Origin: Carex sylvatica
Taxonomy: Eukaryota; Streptophyta; Magnoliopsida; Poales; Cyperaceae
Assembly: GCA_964058845.1 (NCBI GenBank)
Contig: CAXKVR010000094.1
Coordinates: 62,001 to 126,000 of the forward strand
DNA: 64,000 nucleotides
Direction: 5' to 3'
This document shows, piece by piece, positions 1 to 11,854 of this stretch. The notes under the pieces are model-generated. The model ran no database searches, was not told the origin of the DNA, and saw only the letters and a program-made list of their open reading frames with translations. A program made the position numbers and the translations under genes. Numbering within the stretch: the first letter of the stretch is position 1; each line of letters starts with the position of its first letter.

Positions 1-2449
1 GAAAAATTAAATTGCGTAATTGCATAATAGTGATACTTTATTAAACAATGAAGTTTGACACCATGTGACATGTCTGACATGTCTATTCAAACTAATTTAT
101 CCATTTTAAAAAAAAAGAAATCAAAGATGTCAGAATTGCATTTTTGTATATAATTAGCTGTGTGATTACTGTAACTTCAATCATTTTATGTTAGTAACTA
201 ATTTTGTTAATTATATTTATATTTTGTAATGACTTAACAAATTTACCATGAGACAAAATAATATTGTTTGTAATAACGATCAAATATCATAATTATATTT
301 GTATCCATATTTGTATCCGTTAATATCTGATCCATATGCATATCTGTATCCATCTAATATCCGATCCTTATCCGTATCTTAAAATAAATGTGAATACGGA
401 TATGATTTTACCACTATCCAATCCGTATCAGATCTGTTTGCACCTCTAGCATAACCATCTCTCTGGATGTATACTGGAGAGCGCATATTGAGATCTGGAA
501 AAACTTCAATTAACAAGTCTCTAACCTGCAGGTATAGATCAAAATGATTTGGCCTATACAAACTAGCAAGAATGGCTAGGGTGCAGGGATGGAATTGCCA
601 GGGTTACACTTTTCCAATATTCAGGAACTGATACCGGGTTGTGCCAGTAGCAAATGGGGGATTTTAGAACATATCCATGATGTTTGTTTTGAATCTTTTG
701 ATGTATTGATACTTGATGTAATACCCACGTGCTTTGAAATAAAAATAAATAAAAAAATTCAAATTAATTTAGTATAAATTCAAATAATTAAAACATAACA
801 AAAAAAATTATTATATTGAAGTTAAAAGACGCATCATATTATGAATTATGTAAAATTCACGTATATATATATGTAGTCATACAACATATAAATTTATAGC
901 ACTCAATATACGCAAAGCGTTAAAGCCCACTTTGTAATAGAAAGGCTGAAATTAAACTTTGAAAATTAGCTGTTCGTTAAGAAAAATGGATTTCTAATAT
1001 AGTAAATTCTAAATTTGATTTTGAAATTTTCATAATTAGCAAAATCATGTTTCCTTTGGCAGTATCCGAGTTTTTAGACTATAGAAGGTACAGAGGACCC
1101 CTTGACATAATCATTCACGTGCATTTGTCTAACATGCCTTAGACACGGTGAGACTTGTACATTAGCCTAATTATAACATAACATGGATTGATCATTGATG
1201 CAAACCATTATACCCCGAAACAGTTCCCCTTTTCTTTATTTTCAGGATCTTTTACATCACAGCCTGAAAAATAGCATTTTTTTTCTCTCAATTTATGCTA
1301 TACCGGCGGCAATCCGGTATTAATTGAATTATTTCAATCCTCATCCTCTACAATCATGAAATCATTGTATAGCTTATGCAAATAAATAAATCAATCAATC
1401 ATTTATTTTTATGAAATGCTCCTAGATCCATAGTATACTTCTAAATTAAAATAAACATTCCATCGGTTTAATAACCGAAACAGCCAACAATTACAACATT
1501 TATTATTATAATTTTTGTGAGAAAACCAACCCAAATCTTCTACATGAAACACAAGCCTCTTTCCTATCAGAATGTAAATTTAAATTTTAATATCAGCGTC
1601 AAAATGAAAAGATATGATCTCATGATCTATTATATTCAATTTGAGAAATCAAATCTGATTATGGGTCAATTGACCATAAGTTTAACTCGATAAATTTGGT
1701 AATTTTTTTTAGTTAAGTAAAAAAAAACATTATAAACACGTTTTTAAGGTTATAGATTGTTGTGTATAATTTTCGTTGATGTATAAATATTATTGAAGAT
1801 AATTTAAAAGTCATATAAAGTATTACTTCAAAAATTCTATAAGGATTTAAATTAAAGTAAATGGCAAGGTCACAATAAAGATTTTTTTTTTTCTGAGGTG
1901 CATAAAAAAGAAGTTCAAAAAATATTCACCAAAAACAGCTAATACATAAGAATCAGTATTTAATCTTGTAAAAAAAAATTAACATTCTTTACGTGGGAGG
2001 TCGTATGTTTCAATGTTTGAAACCCATATAAGAAGTCATTTATGAATAATTAAATGGAAGTTGGTAGATCATCATTTTTCTATCTCAAAAAAACGGGCTA
2101 CATACCAAAACAATTAGATGAAACATATCAAGAATAAAAGATCAATTAAATTATAATGCATGTGATTAAAATTTTAAAAATCATAGGAGTGCTTAATCAC
2201 TTCTAATACAGTGTTAGATATGCTTAATCAGACTACGCGCAAATCCGACTTTCCTAGCCAAAGTTATGAATATTTAAAGTTTTTTTCAAAGATGAACTTT
2301 GAAAATTCATAACTAACTGTAGAAAAATTCAAATAAATTGAAATTTGTGTCAATTCTGTGTATTTTTGAATGCTGGTGTAATTAGTTTGGTCCCTGTATT
2401 AGTACAAACTTACTAATTTACCAGTAAAGATCAAATTTGATATTTTATA
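1..2449. other. AT-rich intergenic DNA, no gene seen
   Basis: No reading frame here resembles a known protein. Around 300-430 there is a cluster of degenerate repeats of the kind TATCCGTAT/ATATCCGATCC on both strands, which looks like the subterminal part of an old transposon, but no ends can be defined. Confidence 0.5.
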
Positions 2450-2670
2450 CATATACATATATATATATTATATTATATACATAAATTATATTATATTATA
2501 TTATACTATATTATATTATACTATACTATATTATATTAATATACTATATTATGCTATATTATGTTATATTATGCTATTTATGCTATATTATGCTATATTA
2601 TGTTATATCTTATATTATGTTATATACATATATAATATATACATACATATATTATATATACATACAAAAA
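2450..2670. repeat. AT-only mini/microsatellite (TATTA/TATAC variants)
   Basis: About 220 bases made almost only of A and T, built of variants of TTATA, TATAC and TATGC pentamers and hexamers, flanked by TATATA runs. No coding content. Such tracts expand by slippage and are hard to assemble, so the exact length is uncertain. Confidence 0.9.
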
Positions 2671-3076
2671 TATCATCGTTTTAATATTTAAATTCTTAAA
2701 TAATGTAACTTTCCAGTTTGGTCCTAAGATGGTGGGTCCATGTACCAATGTCATTCGAGCCTAATTGCCAAAATGTCAACTTTATTCAAATCACGGGCTG
2801 AAGTACTCGGGTCCGACATTTTTATTTTTACCCAACTTTATTCAATATTTTTTTAATTGAGTAAAAATAAAAATGTCGGTACTCGAGTGGTATCTATAAG
2901 TATAAAATTTGATCTTTAATATAAGATAAATTGTGCCGAAATTTTTATTCATAACAATAAAATAAAATTCAGAACAAATCCTCATATTTATGAAAATTTT
3001 AAAAATAACATCAATTTTTTTCAAAAATGACGGCTCCAGTCTTAGAATGCATGACTAGCTCCGTTTAATAATTCAG

Positions 3077-3484
3077 GAGTAGAACTAGGGTGTTCTTAAG
3101 TTCATCAAGTATTTTGGTAAATTCAAGTTTAAAACTCGTTAAATAGGCTTCAAATGACGAATTCGAACTGTTGAAACCTGCCTACCTTAAGAGCGATTCG
3201 TCTACATGTGAAATTTTTAAACATTCGAATTAATTTAGTATAAAGTTAATCGGTCAAAATTAAATGATTAATAAATTAATTTTAATGCATTCATTTTTTG
3301 AATGTTTTTTGACTGCTTGATTTTATACTAAGTTAATTCGAATGTTTAAAATTTTCATATGTAGACGTATCACTCGTAAGATAGACGAGTTTTAACAGTT
3401 TAGATTCGTCATTTAAAACCGATTTGATAAATTTTATACTTTATCAAGAGACTTGATAAATTTAAGAATACTCTAGTTCTCCTC
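3077..3484. mobile_element. Inverted-repeat MITE, family B, 9-bp target duplication
   Basis: The left end GAGTAGAACTAGGGTG is matched by an imperfect inverted copy at the right end (reverse complement GAGGAGAACTAGAGTA), and the whole 408 bp can fold back on itself. The direct repeat ATAATTCAG lies immediately outside both ends (3068-3076 and 3485-3493). A 9-bp duplication is typical of Mutator-like elements. There is no transposase, so it is non-autonomous. Related copy at 26478. Confidence 0.8.
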
Positions 3485-3493
3485 ATAATTCAG

Positions 3494-4243
3494 CCCTATA
3501 TATCTCCAATTACTTTCGCTGAATTATCCAGAGAAAGTGGACCACAGTTCAAGCGAAACCAATTTTACATTCTACTGTATCCAACGAAAATGATATTGTT
3601 TGAATTTGTATCAATACGATGATATATTTTAAAATTTCATTTATTTTATTGTTATAAATAAATATTTCTTTAAATTGTGCGCATATTTACTTCACGAAAG
3701 ACCTTAACATAATTTTAAAATATATCAACAAAAAAATCTTATAAGTACCTGTATTATTGAATACATTATGAATTGAGTAAATGGATAAACATGTGCCATT
3801 AACACTCCTAATAATGACTCACTTATTAATCATACTAATACAATAATTGCATGGTTAAAAACCTGAATAATTTTTTCTCTAGAAAAGAAACCTGAATTAT
3901 TACATCATGCAATGCAAATAACTGCCTCATCACAAATTAAAAGTGGCAGGCAGCAGATGGGACCTCTATTATATATACTCTGTCATCCATCCACTGATCC
4001 ACACCCTTCGAATAAAACTGGTAGACTCTTGCCATCACAAAATACAGTCTACAGAGTTCAAATCTAGCACCCAGGCTTGTGTTTGTGTCTGTGTCTGTCT
4101 CTGTGTCAACACGGCATCATGTGGCACTGGATCACCATTCACCACTCAATATTCTCTTAATTCTTTTTCTTTCTTTTTTCTAGAGAATTTAATATACACC
4201 CCTAAAAACATCAAAATTACGTATTCTCCTCTAAAATTCATAA
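3494..4243. other. AT-rich spacer, no gene seen
   Basis: No convincing coding region. An open frame at 3943-4254 contains a short GT-rich stretch (about 4077-4108) and reads into the neighbouring MITE. Its translation is low-complexity and I do not accept it as a gene. Confidence 0.5.
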
Positions 4244-4252
4244 ATATCATAT

Positions 4253-4627
4253 GAGTTAGACTTGGGTGTTTTAGATAGCATAAGGTAATCCGTGCAACAG
4301 CTTCAAAAACCTATCGTATAAATTTTAAACTTCGATTTCAATAGCTCAATAAATTGGTTATATAATAATATTTATTATGATTTATGAAAAAGGCAAAAAA
4401 TGTCCTAAAATATTGACAATTTTCTTTTATTTTTAGACCATTTTCCATAAATCATAAAAAATAGTACAAAAATTTCAAAAATAGTAAAAATTAGTATTCT
4501 ACAAGTTTATTATATAACCAATTTATTGAGCTACTTAAATCAAAAATTGAAGTTCATACGATAGGTTTTTCAAGGCCGTAGCACGGATGACCTTATGCTA
4601 TCCATATATAGCACTCAAGCCTTACTC
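4253..4627. mobile_element. Inverted-repeat MITE, family A copy 1, 9-bp target duplication
   Basis: A 375-bp foldback element. The left end GAGTTAGACTTGGGTG pairs with the right end (reverse complement GAGTAAGGCTTGAGTG), and the inner arms also pair (AGCATAAGG / CCTTATGCT, then the ATAACCAATTTATTGAGC segment). The direct repeat ATATCATAT abuts both ends at 4244-4252 and 4628-4636. Non-autonomous, Mutator-like by duplication length. Confidence 0.85.
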
Positions 4628-5052
4628 ATATCATATTTATACTTCAAAAACTTATAAATTTATTTAATTTATTGACTATTAAAACTCATTTTTTATAAAT
4701 AAATTTATAAAGTACTTACTTTATAATTTATTAAAATTAAAAAATATATAATATGTGTAAGAAAACATTCCGTCTTCCGATCCATTTCCAAAGGACAAAC
4801 GTATTAAAATCTGACCCTTTCAAATTTTAATTCTTAGATCTCTGGTCACTATCATGAGGTCGTAGTTTCAATTACCTAAATCTCTATTATTCCTTCAATT
4901 ATTTATGTACAATTAATAATGGATTAAGGTCCACTATAATTATACAGATTTCACAAGCAGATTTAAATCGTCTATTTCAGGCCGAACTAACCAATAAAAG
5001 ATAATATACCATCAGTGTTAATACTTAATATAAACCCATAAATATGAAATAA

Positions 5053-5455
5053 GAGTAAGACTTAGGTGCTATGGATAACATAAGATATTTCGTGCTACGG
5101 TCTCAAAAATCTATTGTATAAACTTCAAACTTCGATCTAATTATCTCAATAAAGTATGAACTTGTAGAATATCAATTTTTACTACTTTTGAATTTTTATT
5201 TTTATTTTTTATGATTTATAAAAGATGAAAATATAATCTAAAATATCGGCAATTTTTTTATTTTGAAGTCATTTTTCATAAATCATAAAAAAGTAAAAAA
5301 CAGTTAAAAAAATTCAAAAATAATAAAAATTGATATTCTACAAATTCATTATATAACCAATTTATTAAGCTACATAGATCAAAATTTAAAATTTATACAA
5401 TAAATTTTTGAGACCGTAGCACGAAAATCTTATGCTATCTATAACACGTAAGCCT
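5053..5455. mobile_element. Inverted-repeat MITE, family A copy 2, 9-10 bp target duplication
   Basis: Second copy of the element at 4253, about 400 bp downstream in the same orientation. The left end is GAGTAAGACTTAGGTG. The right end has lost the last few bases of the terminal repeat. The direct repeat TATGAAATAA flanks it (5043-5052 and 5456-5465), which shows an independent insertion rather than a local duplication. The interior shares the GTAGCACGA and AACCAATTTATTAAGC blocks with copy 1. Confidence 0.8.
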
Positions 5456-5465
5456 TATGAAATAA

Positions 5466-6025
5466 ACGGTCAGAATATGTTCGATATTTTCCAATGAAAT
5501 TCAAGCAATTAAAGAGGAGAACTTCCATTACTATGACACAAAAATATAGCACGGCACCATTTTTATTTTCTATTTTCCAGAAACATGACAAACATAAAAA
5601 AATGGCAACTTGCTTTACAAGGCGAAGAGATCAGTGCGCTAATTCTAGAAGAGTAAAATTTTCCGTTCATGAAGTTTTGTTCAAAAAGTGACAACAATTT
5701 AGAGATTTTGTATAGCTCAATTAAACCAGCAGGAAAAAATAATAAAAATAAATCGTACAAAGAAAGTAAACCATTCTCAATCAAAAATCAAAATATGGTA
5801 ATATATGAAATTTCAAGAATTATTATACGTAAAGATGGTTGTGGTTCCAATTATTTAGTCATGTCATATCACATACTTTGTCATTCATACAATCATATGA
5901 TTTGTTTAATTCTTTTTATTTATCTTGAATAATTTATTTAGTCATGAACTTTATATTTTCTCAACGCAAATTACGGGGCAAAATAATTTAGATGACGCAG
6001 CACTCACAGGCGTAGGCGAAAGGGA
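5466..6025. other. Spacer, no gene seen
   Basis: Short overlapping frames on both strands (5494-5932) have no recognisable protein similarity and no splice context. Nothing else is evident. Confidence 0.45.
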
Positions 6026-6034
6026 AGCAAAGAA

Positions 6035-7161
6035 CCGAAATTTTTATTAATATCCTAAAAAAATAAAGAATTTCAGAAACTATTCAGATTTTCGAGTTAT
6101 ATCAAAATCTACTCAAACTGCAAATTTTTTTTTGCGGTTTTGGAATTTCAAACAACAATTTTTTTTAGCGGTTTTAGGCCTACTTTCTGCAAAAAAATTT
6201 GCGTTTTTTTTTTCAAAACTCTCTTTCCGCAAATAATTTTTGCAGTTTTATCTTTTTTTTTAACCGAAAAATTTATAATTTATTTATTTTTTATATTGAA
6301 ATATTATAAATATTTAATATATTTCTTTAAAAATAGATGAAATATTATATAATTTTTGCAGTTTTATCTTTTTTTTAACCGAAAAATTTATAATTTATTT
6401 ATTTTTTATATTGAAATATTATAAATATTTAATATATTTCTTTGAAAATAGATGAAATATTATATAATTTGATTTATTAGGAAGACTACGACAAATAACT
6501 CGGATCAACATTTTTCTGGCCAAATTTTTCACGGCTGTAAAAAAAATTAATATATTTCTTTGTGTGTTATTGGAAAAAAAATAGAAATACTTGAATTCTG
6601 AGTTATTGATCTTGTTTCGAAGTCACTTCTAGATAAATACAAAAATATTGTTATCCTTCTAGTACATTTAATTTCTAAAAAGTTGTATCTATTGATACAA
6701 CTTTTTAGAAATTAAATGTACTAGAAGGATCACAATATTTTATGTATTATCTAGAAGTGACTTTTGAACGCGATCAATAACTCAAAATCCAAGCATTTAT
6801 ATTTTTTTTCCAATAACACACAAATAAATATATTAATTTTTCTTACAGCCGTAAAAAATTCAGTCAGAAAATGTTGATCCGGATTATTTGTCATAGTCTT
6901 TATAATAAATCGAATTATATAATATTTCATCTATTTTTAAAGAAATATATTAAATATTTGTAATATTTCAATATAAAAAAATCAATAAATTATAAATTTT
7001 TCGGTTAAAAAAAAGACAAAACCATAAAAATTATTTGCGGAAAGGGAGTTTTGAAAAAAAAAGCGCAAATTTTTTTACGGTTTGGATAGATTTCGAAATA
7101 ACTCGAAAAGCTGGATAGTTTTTTAAATTCTTTATTATTTGGATATTAATAAAAATTTCGG
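6035..7161. mobile_element. Long foldback (hairpin) transposon, 9-bp target duplication
   Basis: A 1127-bp element made almost wholly of two inverted arms of about 500-590 bp meeting near 6688. The tips are CCGAAATTTTTATTAATATCC-type sequence at the left and its reverse complement at the right. AGCAAAGAA lies directly outside both ends (6026-6034 and 7162-7170). The left arm carries an extra tandem copy of a block of about 116 bp (about 6238-6352 and 6353-6467) that the right arm has once. No transposase is present. The duplication length fits Mutator-like foldback elements. Transcription from either side would give a long double-stranded RNA. Confidence 0.88.
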
Positions 7162-7170
7162 AGCAAAGAA

Positions 7171-7901
7171 GGTAAAGGCGGTAAGCTTGTGAATTGTGTA
7201 CACTTTATTTTCTTTTTTCCTTTAAACCAAGTATTTTGCTTAAATGCGAATACTCTCCGATCTACTTTGTGAAATTAAAATTGTGCTATATTTTATTATT
7301 CATTCTCTCCATTTTAATTTTTTGGCTTCATCCCAAGTCACGAGAGGTGCGGAGGTGCAAGACAAATTATGTCGTATTAATTAAAAAAAGGTTAACTCCT
7401 TTGTCTTTTCTTAAAAAAAATTATTCGTACAATTTTTGTTTTTTGATTGGGATTATAAAATTTAACCCCTTGGTGGTGATAGTTAGTTACTAAACTAGTC
7501 ATCAAAATAATGTAATAATTATATTATTTAATTTTTAATTGATTGTGCATTAAATTTTGTGTTAATTGAAATAAAATATCTGGTTCATGATGAAGTGTCA
7601 ATAAAAAATATTTTTTTAAAATAAATTAAAAACCCAAATTCCATATACAATGTATGTCAATAAGAGATGATATCTAATTAAATTTTATAATTTTTAAAGT
7701 CCTTGTTTCTTAACTTCCCTCCTGTGAAGTGTCAACATTCAACGAAGTGCGGTGGTGGCAACATCATTCACAGTTCGCACTCTCTCACTCACCGAAGGAT
7801 CCATAAATGCTGAACCGATTCACAGCTTAGATACTTCTTCTCCTTTTCAAAGTTCACAGAATTGAACTATTGGATCTCCAAAGAAATATTCAGATCCCAA
7901 A
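7171..7901. other. Upstream region of the 7902 gene
   Basis: AT-rich to about 7700, then less AT-biased (7715-7880), as expected of a 5' leader. No clear TATA box at a fixed distance from the ATG is visible. The open frame at 7194-7493 is low-complexity and not accepted. Confidence 0.4.
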
Positions 7902-9674
7902 ATGGTCTCCTTATCTCATCAAGCCACAATTCTCTTCATTTTGCTTGTTTCTTTCCACATTGGCCTCTCTCTGTCTTCTTCGGCCACCACCTCTCCATCC
8001 TCTTCTCTGTTTCAATCCCAAAAGACAAAAAATTCAAGCAAAAAAGGCCTTCTCTCCTCCATTGATAAAGAGGAGAAATTATCAGGTTCAAAGTCTCCCA
8101 AGAAGAAATCAATTTCGGATGAGAAAGAAGAGAAATTTCAGAAGCCAATCTCGAGCTTGAAATCTCCTCGAAAGAAACTCATTTCGGAGGAGAGAACTGA
8201 CGAGATAATCTCAAATTCGAAACTTGCCAAGAAGAAACCAAATTTGGAAGAGAAATTGGATAAGGTAAGTTTAGGATTAAAAAATACTAAGAAAAAACTT
8301 ACTTTGAAGGAGGAAGTAGAGAAGTTGCTCTCAAGCTCAGACACAAAACCTCTAAAGAAGAAAACCAATGTAGAATTGAAAGAACAAAAATATCAAATCA
8401 AACCTGTTAAACCCAAAAAAACAAATTCCACGGCCTCTACAATTCCCACAAAAATCAAACTCTCAAAACTCAACAGCACCACAAATTCTAACAAAAAATC
8501 CATCAACTCCACTAAAACCGCCATCTCCAAAACCAAACTAAAACAACCCAAAAATGAAGGCACAGAAGATATCCTAAAACCAAAGAAACCCGACCACCCA
8601 TTATTACTCGATGAAACCGACAGCGACGACATAATGTCTGATCTGCCAGACCTGATAGAACGGCTCTCGATCACTTCTAAGGCCTACATAACGGCTGCTA
8701 ATTCTGGCATTGCTGAGGGAGTGAAGCCATTTCTGGGAAGAAAATCTGCACAGATAGTAGCCCCTGTTGCCTCTGCTTTATTCCTAGTTGTACCGCTGCT
8801 TCTGCTAATTACTTTGCTGAAGCGGCTCGGTTCGTGCCTCTCTCTTGTTCGGCACCTACTTGTGTTCATCCAGGCATATCTAGCAATTTATTTTGCCACT
8901 CTTGCTGTTACGGCATTGGTGACGGGTCTCGAGCCGTTGCGGTTTTTCTATGCCACATCACCTTCATCATACACATGGACTCAGGTTTGATGCTATATTT
9001 AGACATAAAATTGTTAATAACTAGCTTAGTATAATTAAATTACATTTTGCAATAATTGTTTGCAACGGCCAATTATTTTTTTTCATTTATTTTTTCCCAA
9101 TTTATAGTTAAGATTTTCAACAGAAGAATTTTCATTGATATTGTCATGTTGTGTTAAATTTGCAAAAAGGTGCCAGCATGATTTAATGAAGTACATCAGA
9201 TATGGCAACTTGGCAAGAACCAAAGCTGATGGCTTTATAGCTAAATAACAATTTAGACTAGATACTTTTTATCCAAAAGAATCAAATTTTCCATATGAAC
9301 CCCTATACATTGTAAAATTCAATTACTGGTACAAAATCTGACTAAATTCTACATCACAGGTGGCACAGTCGCTCGGCTATGTGGTATACCTGGTACTACA
9401 GCTTGTAGACCTGTTAGCAGTATTCTCTTCCTCAGCCAGTGAAGGGAGCAGAGCACTGGCACTGGCACAGATGCTAGTAGGATTGGCAGTGGGGCTACAT
9501 TACTATGCGGCTGTATTCCACAGGGCAGTGATGGGAGAGCCGCCTCGAGCCAATTGGCATGTGCATGGTGTATATTCCATGTGTTTCATGCTGATCTGTG
9601 CATGTGCACGTGCCGAGCGGAGGAAGAAGGCCTACGTCGGCATTGAAGGCACTGAGGAGTGGAAGAAAAGCTGA
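7902..9674 (+). CDS. Lys/Ser-rich protein with C-terminal multi-pass membrane domain (2 exons)
   Basis: Exon 1 is 7902-8984 and exon 2 is 9360-9674. The donor CAG|GTTTGA and acceptor ATCACAG|GTG join in phase 0 to give 465 residues. Residues 1-26 form a hydrophobic signal peptide. Residues 30-230 are a low-complexity Lys/Ser/Glu tract with imperfect repeats of about 20-30 residues built round a KKK or RKK triplet. An acidic patch, LLDETDSDD, follows near 235. From about 285 there are four or five hydrophobic segments (about 285-306, 318-342, 366-384, 394-413, 424-443), the last three encoded by exon 2. The C-terminus is charged. I do not recognise a named family. The conserved-looking part is the membrane domain, and the Lys-rich part probably faces one side as a flexible tail. 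An AATAAA-like signal lies near 9970. The second exon and clean phase make it very likely real. Confidence 0.85.
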
Positions 9675-10438
9675 GACATGGTACAATTTTCGGGTGAGGA
9701 AACCCCATCCAAGGGGTCCTTGCACAATACAACGAGCTTTGAGGGACCAAAGAGAAAATTATGTGTTTTTGTTTTTAAGAGGCGTGATTGGAAAAGTTAA
9801 AAAAGCTTTGACATTGATAGATAACGACCTGGCGGGAGAATCCGGCTGAGGTTTTGAAATGGGAGCACGAGGTTAGAGAATTGGAGGTGTTTTTTTATTA
9901 GTTTTTACTATTCTTTTACTGTAATCTAAGATGTGGAAAAATATAGCAAGGGAAGTAGTAAACTGTGTAATAAAGGAAAATGAAATAACAAATAATGCAA
10001 TGCCAGTATTAAATTTTAAGTTGTAAACAATACTTGCGCGTAGTCTGAAATCCATGTGAGGTGTCAAACGCGGTAAATTTATTTTCTGGTAGGTACATTG
10101 GGTATTTTTGGGGAGGTACGTAATTTTGTTTGTAGTTCAATGGATGTAATGTGCGAAGACCGGAGGGGCTAAGCAGTTGGTGAGGATTAGGTGCATTATT
10201 TTTGGAGGTATACAGATTCAGATCCAGAAATTCTTGCAATAATTTTTTGTTTAGTACTAGAAATAACAAAAATTAATGGTAAGACGAGGGAGACTCTGCA
10301 TATGTATTATTGTATTCTTCACTGCTTTTATTTTATTTTCTTAGTTTACGCGTATAGCTGGATTGTATACGGCCACGATATGAAAGGCGTCAGTTGATTT
10401 TGCAATCAGAAAAAGGGTCTGATTGTGGTGCGGCCATA
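9675..10438. other. 3' flank of the 7902 gene
   Basis: Holds the presumed 3' UTR, with AATAAA-type sequence near 9970. The short open frames at 9873-10397 on either strand show no recognisable protein. Confidence 0.4.
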
Positions 10439-10650
10439 CAAAATTGGGGTCCGGATCCCCTAAAGTAACTCAACTTTTGGGTTTTGGATCGAGACCGTCT
10501 GATTTAAATCTGTCGTTCGAGATTATTTTCAGATTCGAATTCGTTGCTCGGGATATGTGCACTCCACTTCGGATAGATTGTCATGGATTTGAATCAAACG
10601 GTCTCGATCTAAAACCCAACAATTGGATTACATTAAATCTGAACACAAAA
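10439..10650. repeat. Inverted-repeat sequence, MITE-like
   Basis: TTGGGTTTTGGATCGAGACC near 10478 is repeated in inverted, slightly diverged form near 10585-10612. ATTTAAATC and GATTTGAAT flank the inner side. AAATTG occurs at both outer edges. The ends are too degenerate to classify. Confidence 0.5.
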
Positions 10651-11432
10651 TTGTAGCTGCATAAGATATAGGGTAAGGATACTATCTTGAACCAGCACAA
10701 ATTAAGTATTTTTTTCCTGAATTAATTAACCACAGTTAAATTTTGAATTTGATTATATATTATGTTTTTTCAAGATAAAATTTTCATTCATCACAATCGA
10801 GTATTTTTTAAACAAATACGTTTTGAATTTGATATTTAAATTTTAAAAATTATAACAATATAAATATAGAATATATGATATTTCATGCGATCAACTAATT
10901 ATGACATTACAACGACCTCACAATCTGACATGACCAAAAAGAACTTGTGAGATTGCCCACGTATTTTTGTCCCTGTAGCTTCTCTTCGATAAAAGACAGG
11001 CCCATAAATAACGCGGTGTAACTTTCCATACCCGATATGTTTGGCAAGCTAAGCTGACTTTTAATTGATCTGGCGCACCTCCATTTCCCCTCATATTTTT
11101 TTTTTTTCAGAAGAATAGAAATAACTGCCCACTACAATTAATTAATCATTACTTTCAAGTCAAACCAAGAAGAAGAAATGAGACTGTTGTCAGTGGTCCC
11201 CCACGGTCCCACCCCCTACTAATTCAAATTTACAATACAGTTAAAGATCCATAAAATAACGTGGAGCCTCTACACCTAACAGAATTTTGGGTCAAATCAG
11301 CTATAAATTACGGAACTGAAGGAAAATTTTCAATAGAATTCATTCGTCATTTATTCATAATCGGTTATAATTAAAGTATGAATTATATTTTCTCAAAATT
11401 CAATATTCTCTTTACTTACTGAGGAGGTTACT

Positions 11433-11854
11433 GAGGAGGGTTCAAATTCACCCACATTTTTGTGCATTCAAATGCACTATATTTTTCAAATCATTTTTTT
11501 TCCGTTTTCAAAGCCTGAATAGTCAATCCGAACCGTTAGATACGATCTATATATTAAGATGTACTTGGAGACCAAATTTTATATTTTTAAATTTTTTTTT
11601 TACTATTTATTAAGCCACCTTGAAAATAACTGATTTTATATTTTTTAGACCATTAGATCAGCGATTTCAAAGTGGCTTAATAAATAGTAAAAAATTTTCA
11701 AAAAATATAAAATTTGGTCTCCAAGTACATCTTAATATATAGATCGCATCTAATGTTCGGATTGACTATTCGTACTTTGAAAACGGAGAAAAATAATTTG
11801 AAAGATATGGTGCATTTGGGTGCACAAAAATTTGAGTGCATTTGAACCCTCCTC
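11433..11854. mobile_element. Inverted-repeat MITE, family D
   Basis: A 422-bp foldback element. The left end GAGGAGGGTTCAAAT is matched at the right end by ATTTGAACCCTCCTC. The arms extend inward (TGCATTCAAATGCAC / GTGCATTTGGGTGCA; ATGTACTTGGAGACCAAATT and its inverse). The left end is preceded by a partial duplicate, GAGGAGGTTACT, so the target duplication is unclear; TTACT is present on both sides. No coding capacity. Confidence 0.75.

Noticed and set aside
3943..4254. 103-codon open frame with a VCVCVC stretch
   Set aside because: Comes from a GT-rich stretch and runs into the flank of a MITE.
7194..7493. 99-codon hydrophobic frame
   Set aside because: Low-complexity translation of AT-rich DNA beside the foldback element.
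8138..8869. Open frames on the minus strand inside the 7902 gene
   Set aside because: Shadows of the real exon; their composition mirrors the Lys-rich tract.
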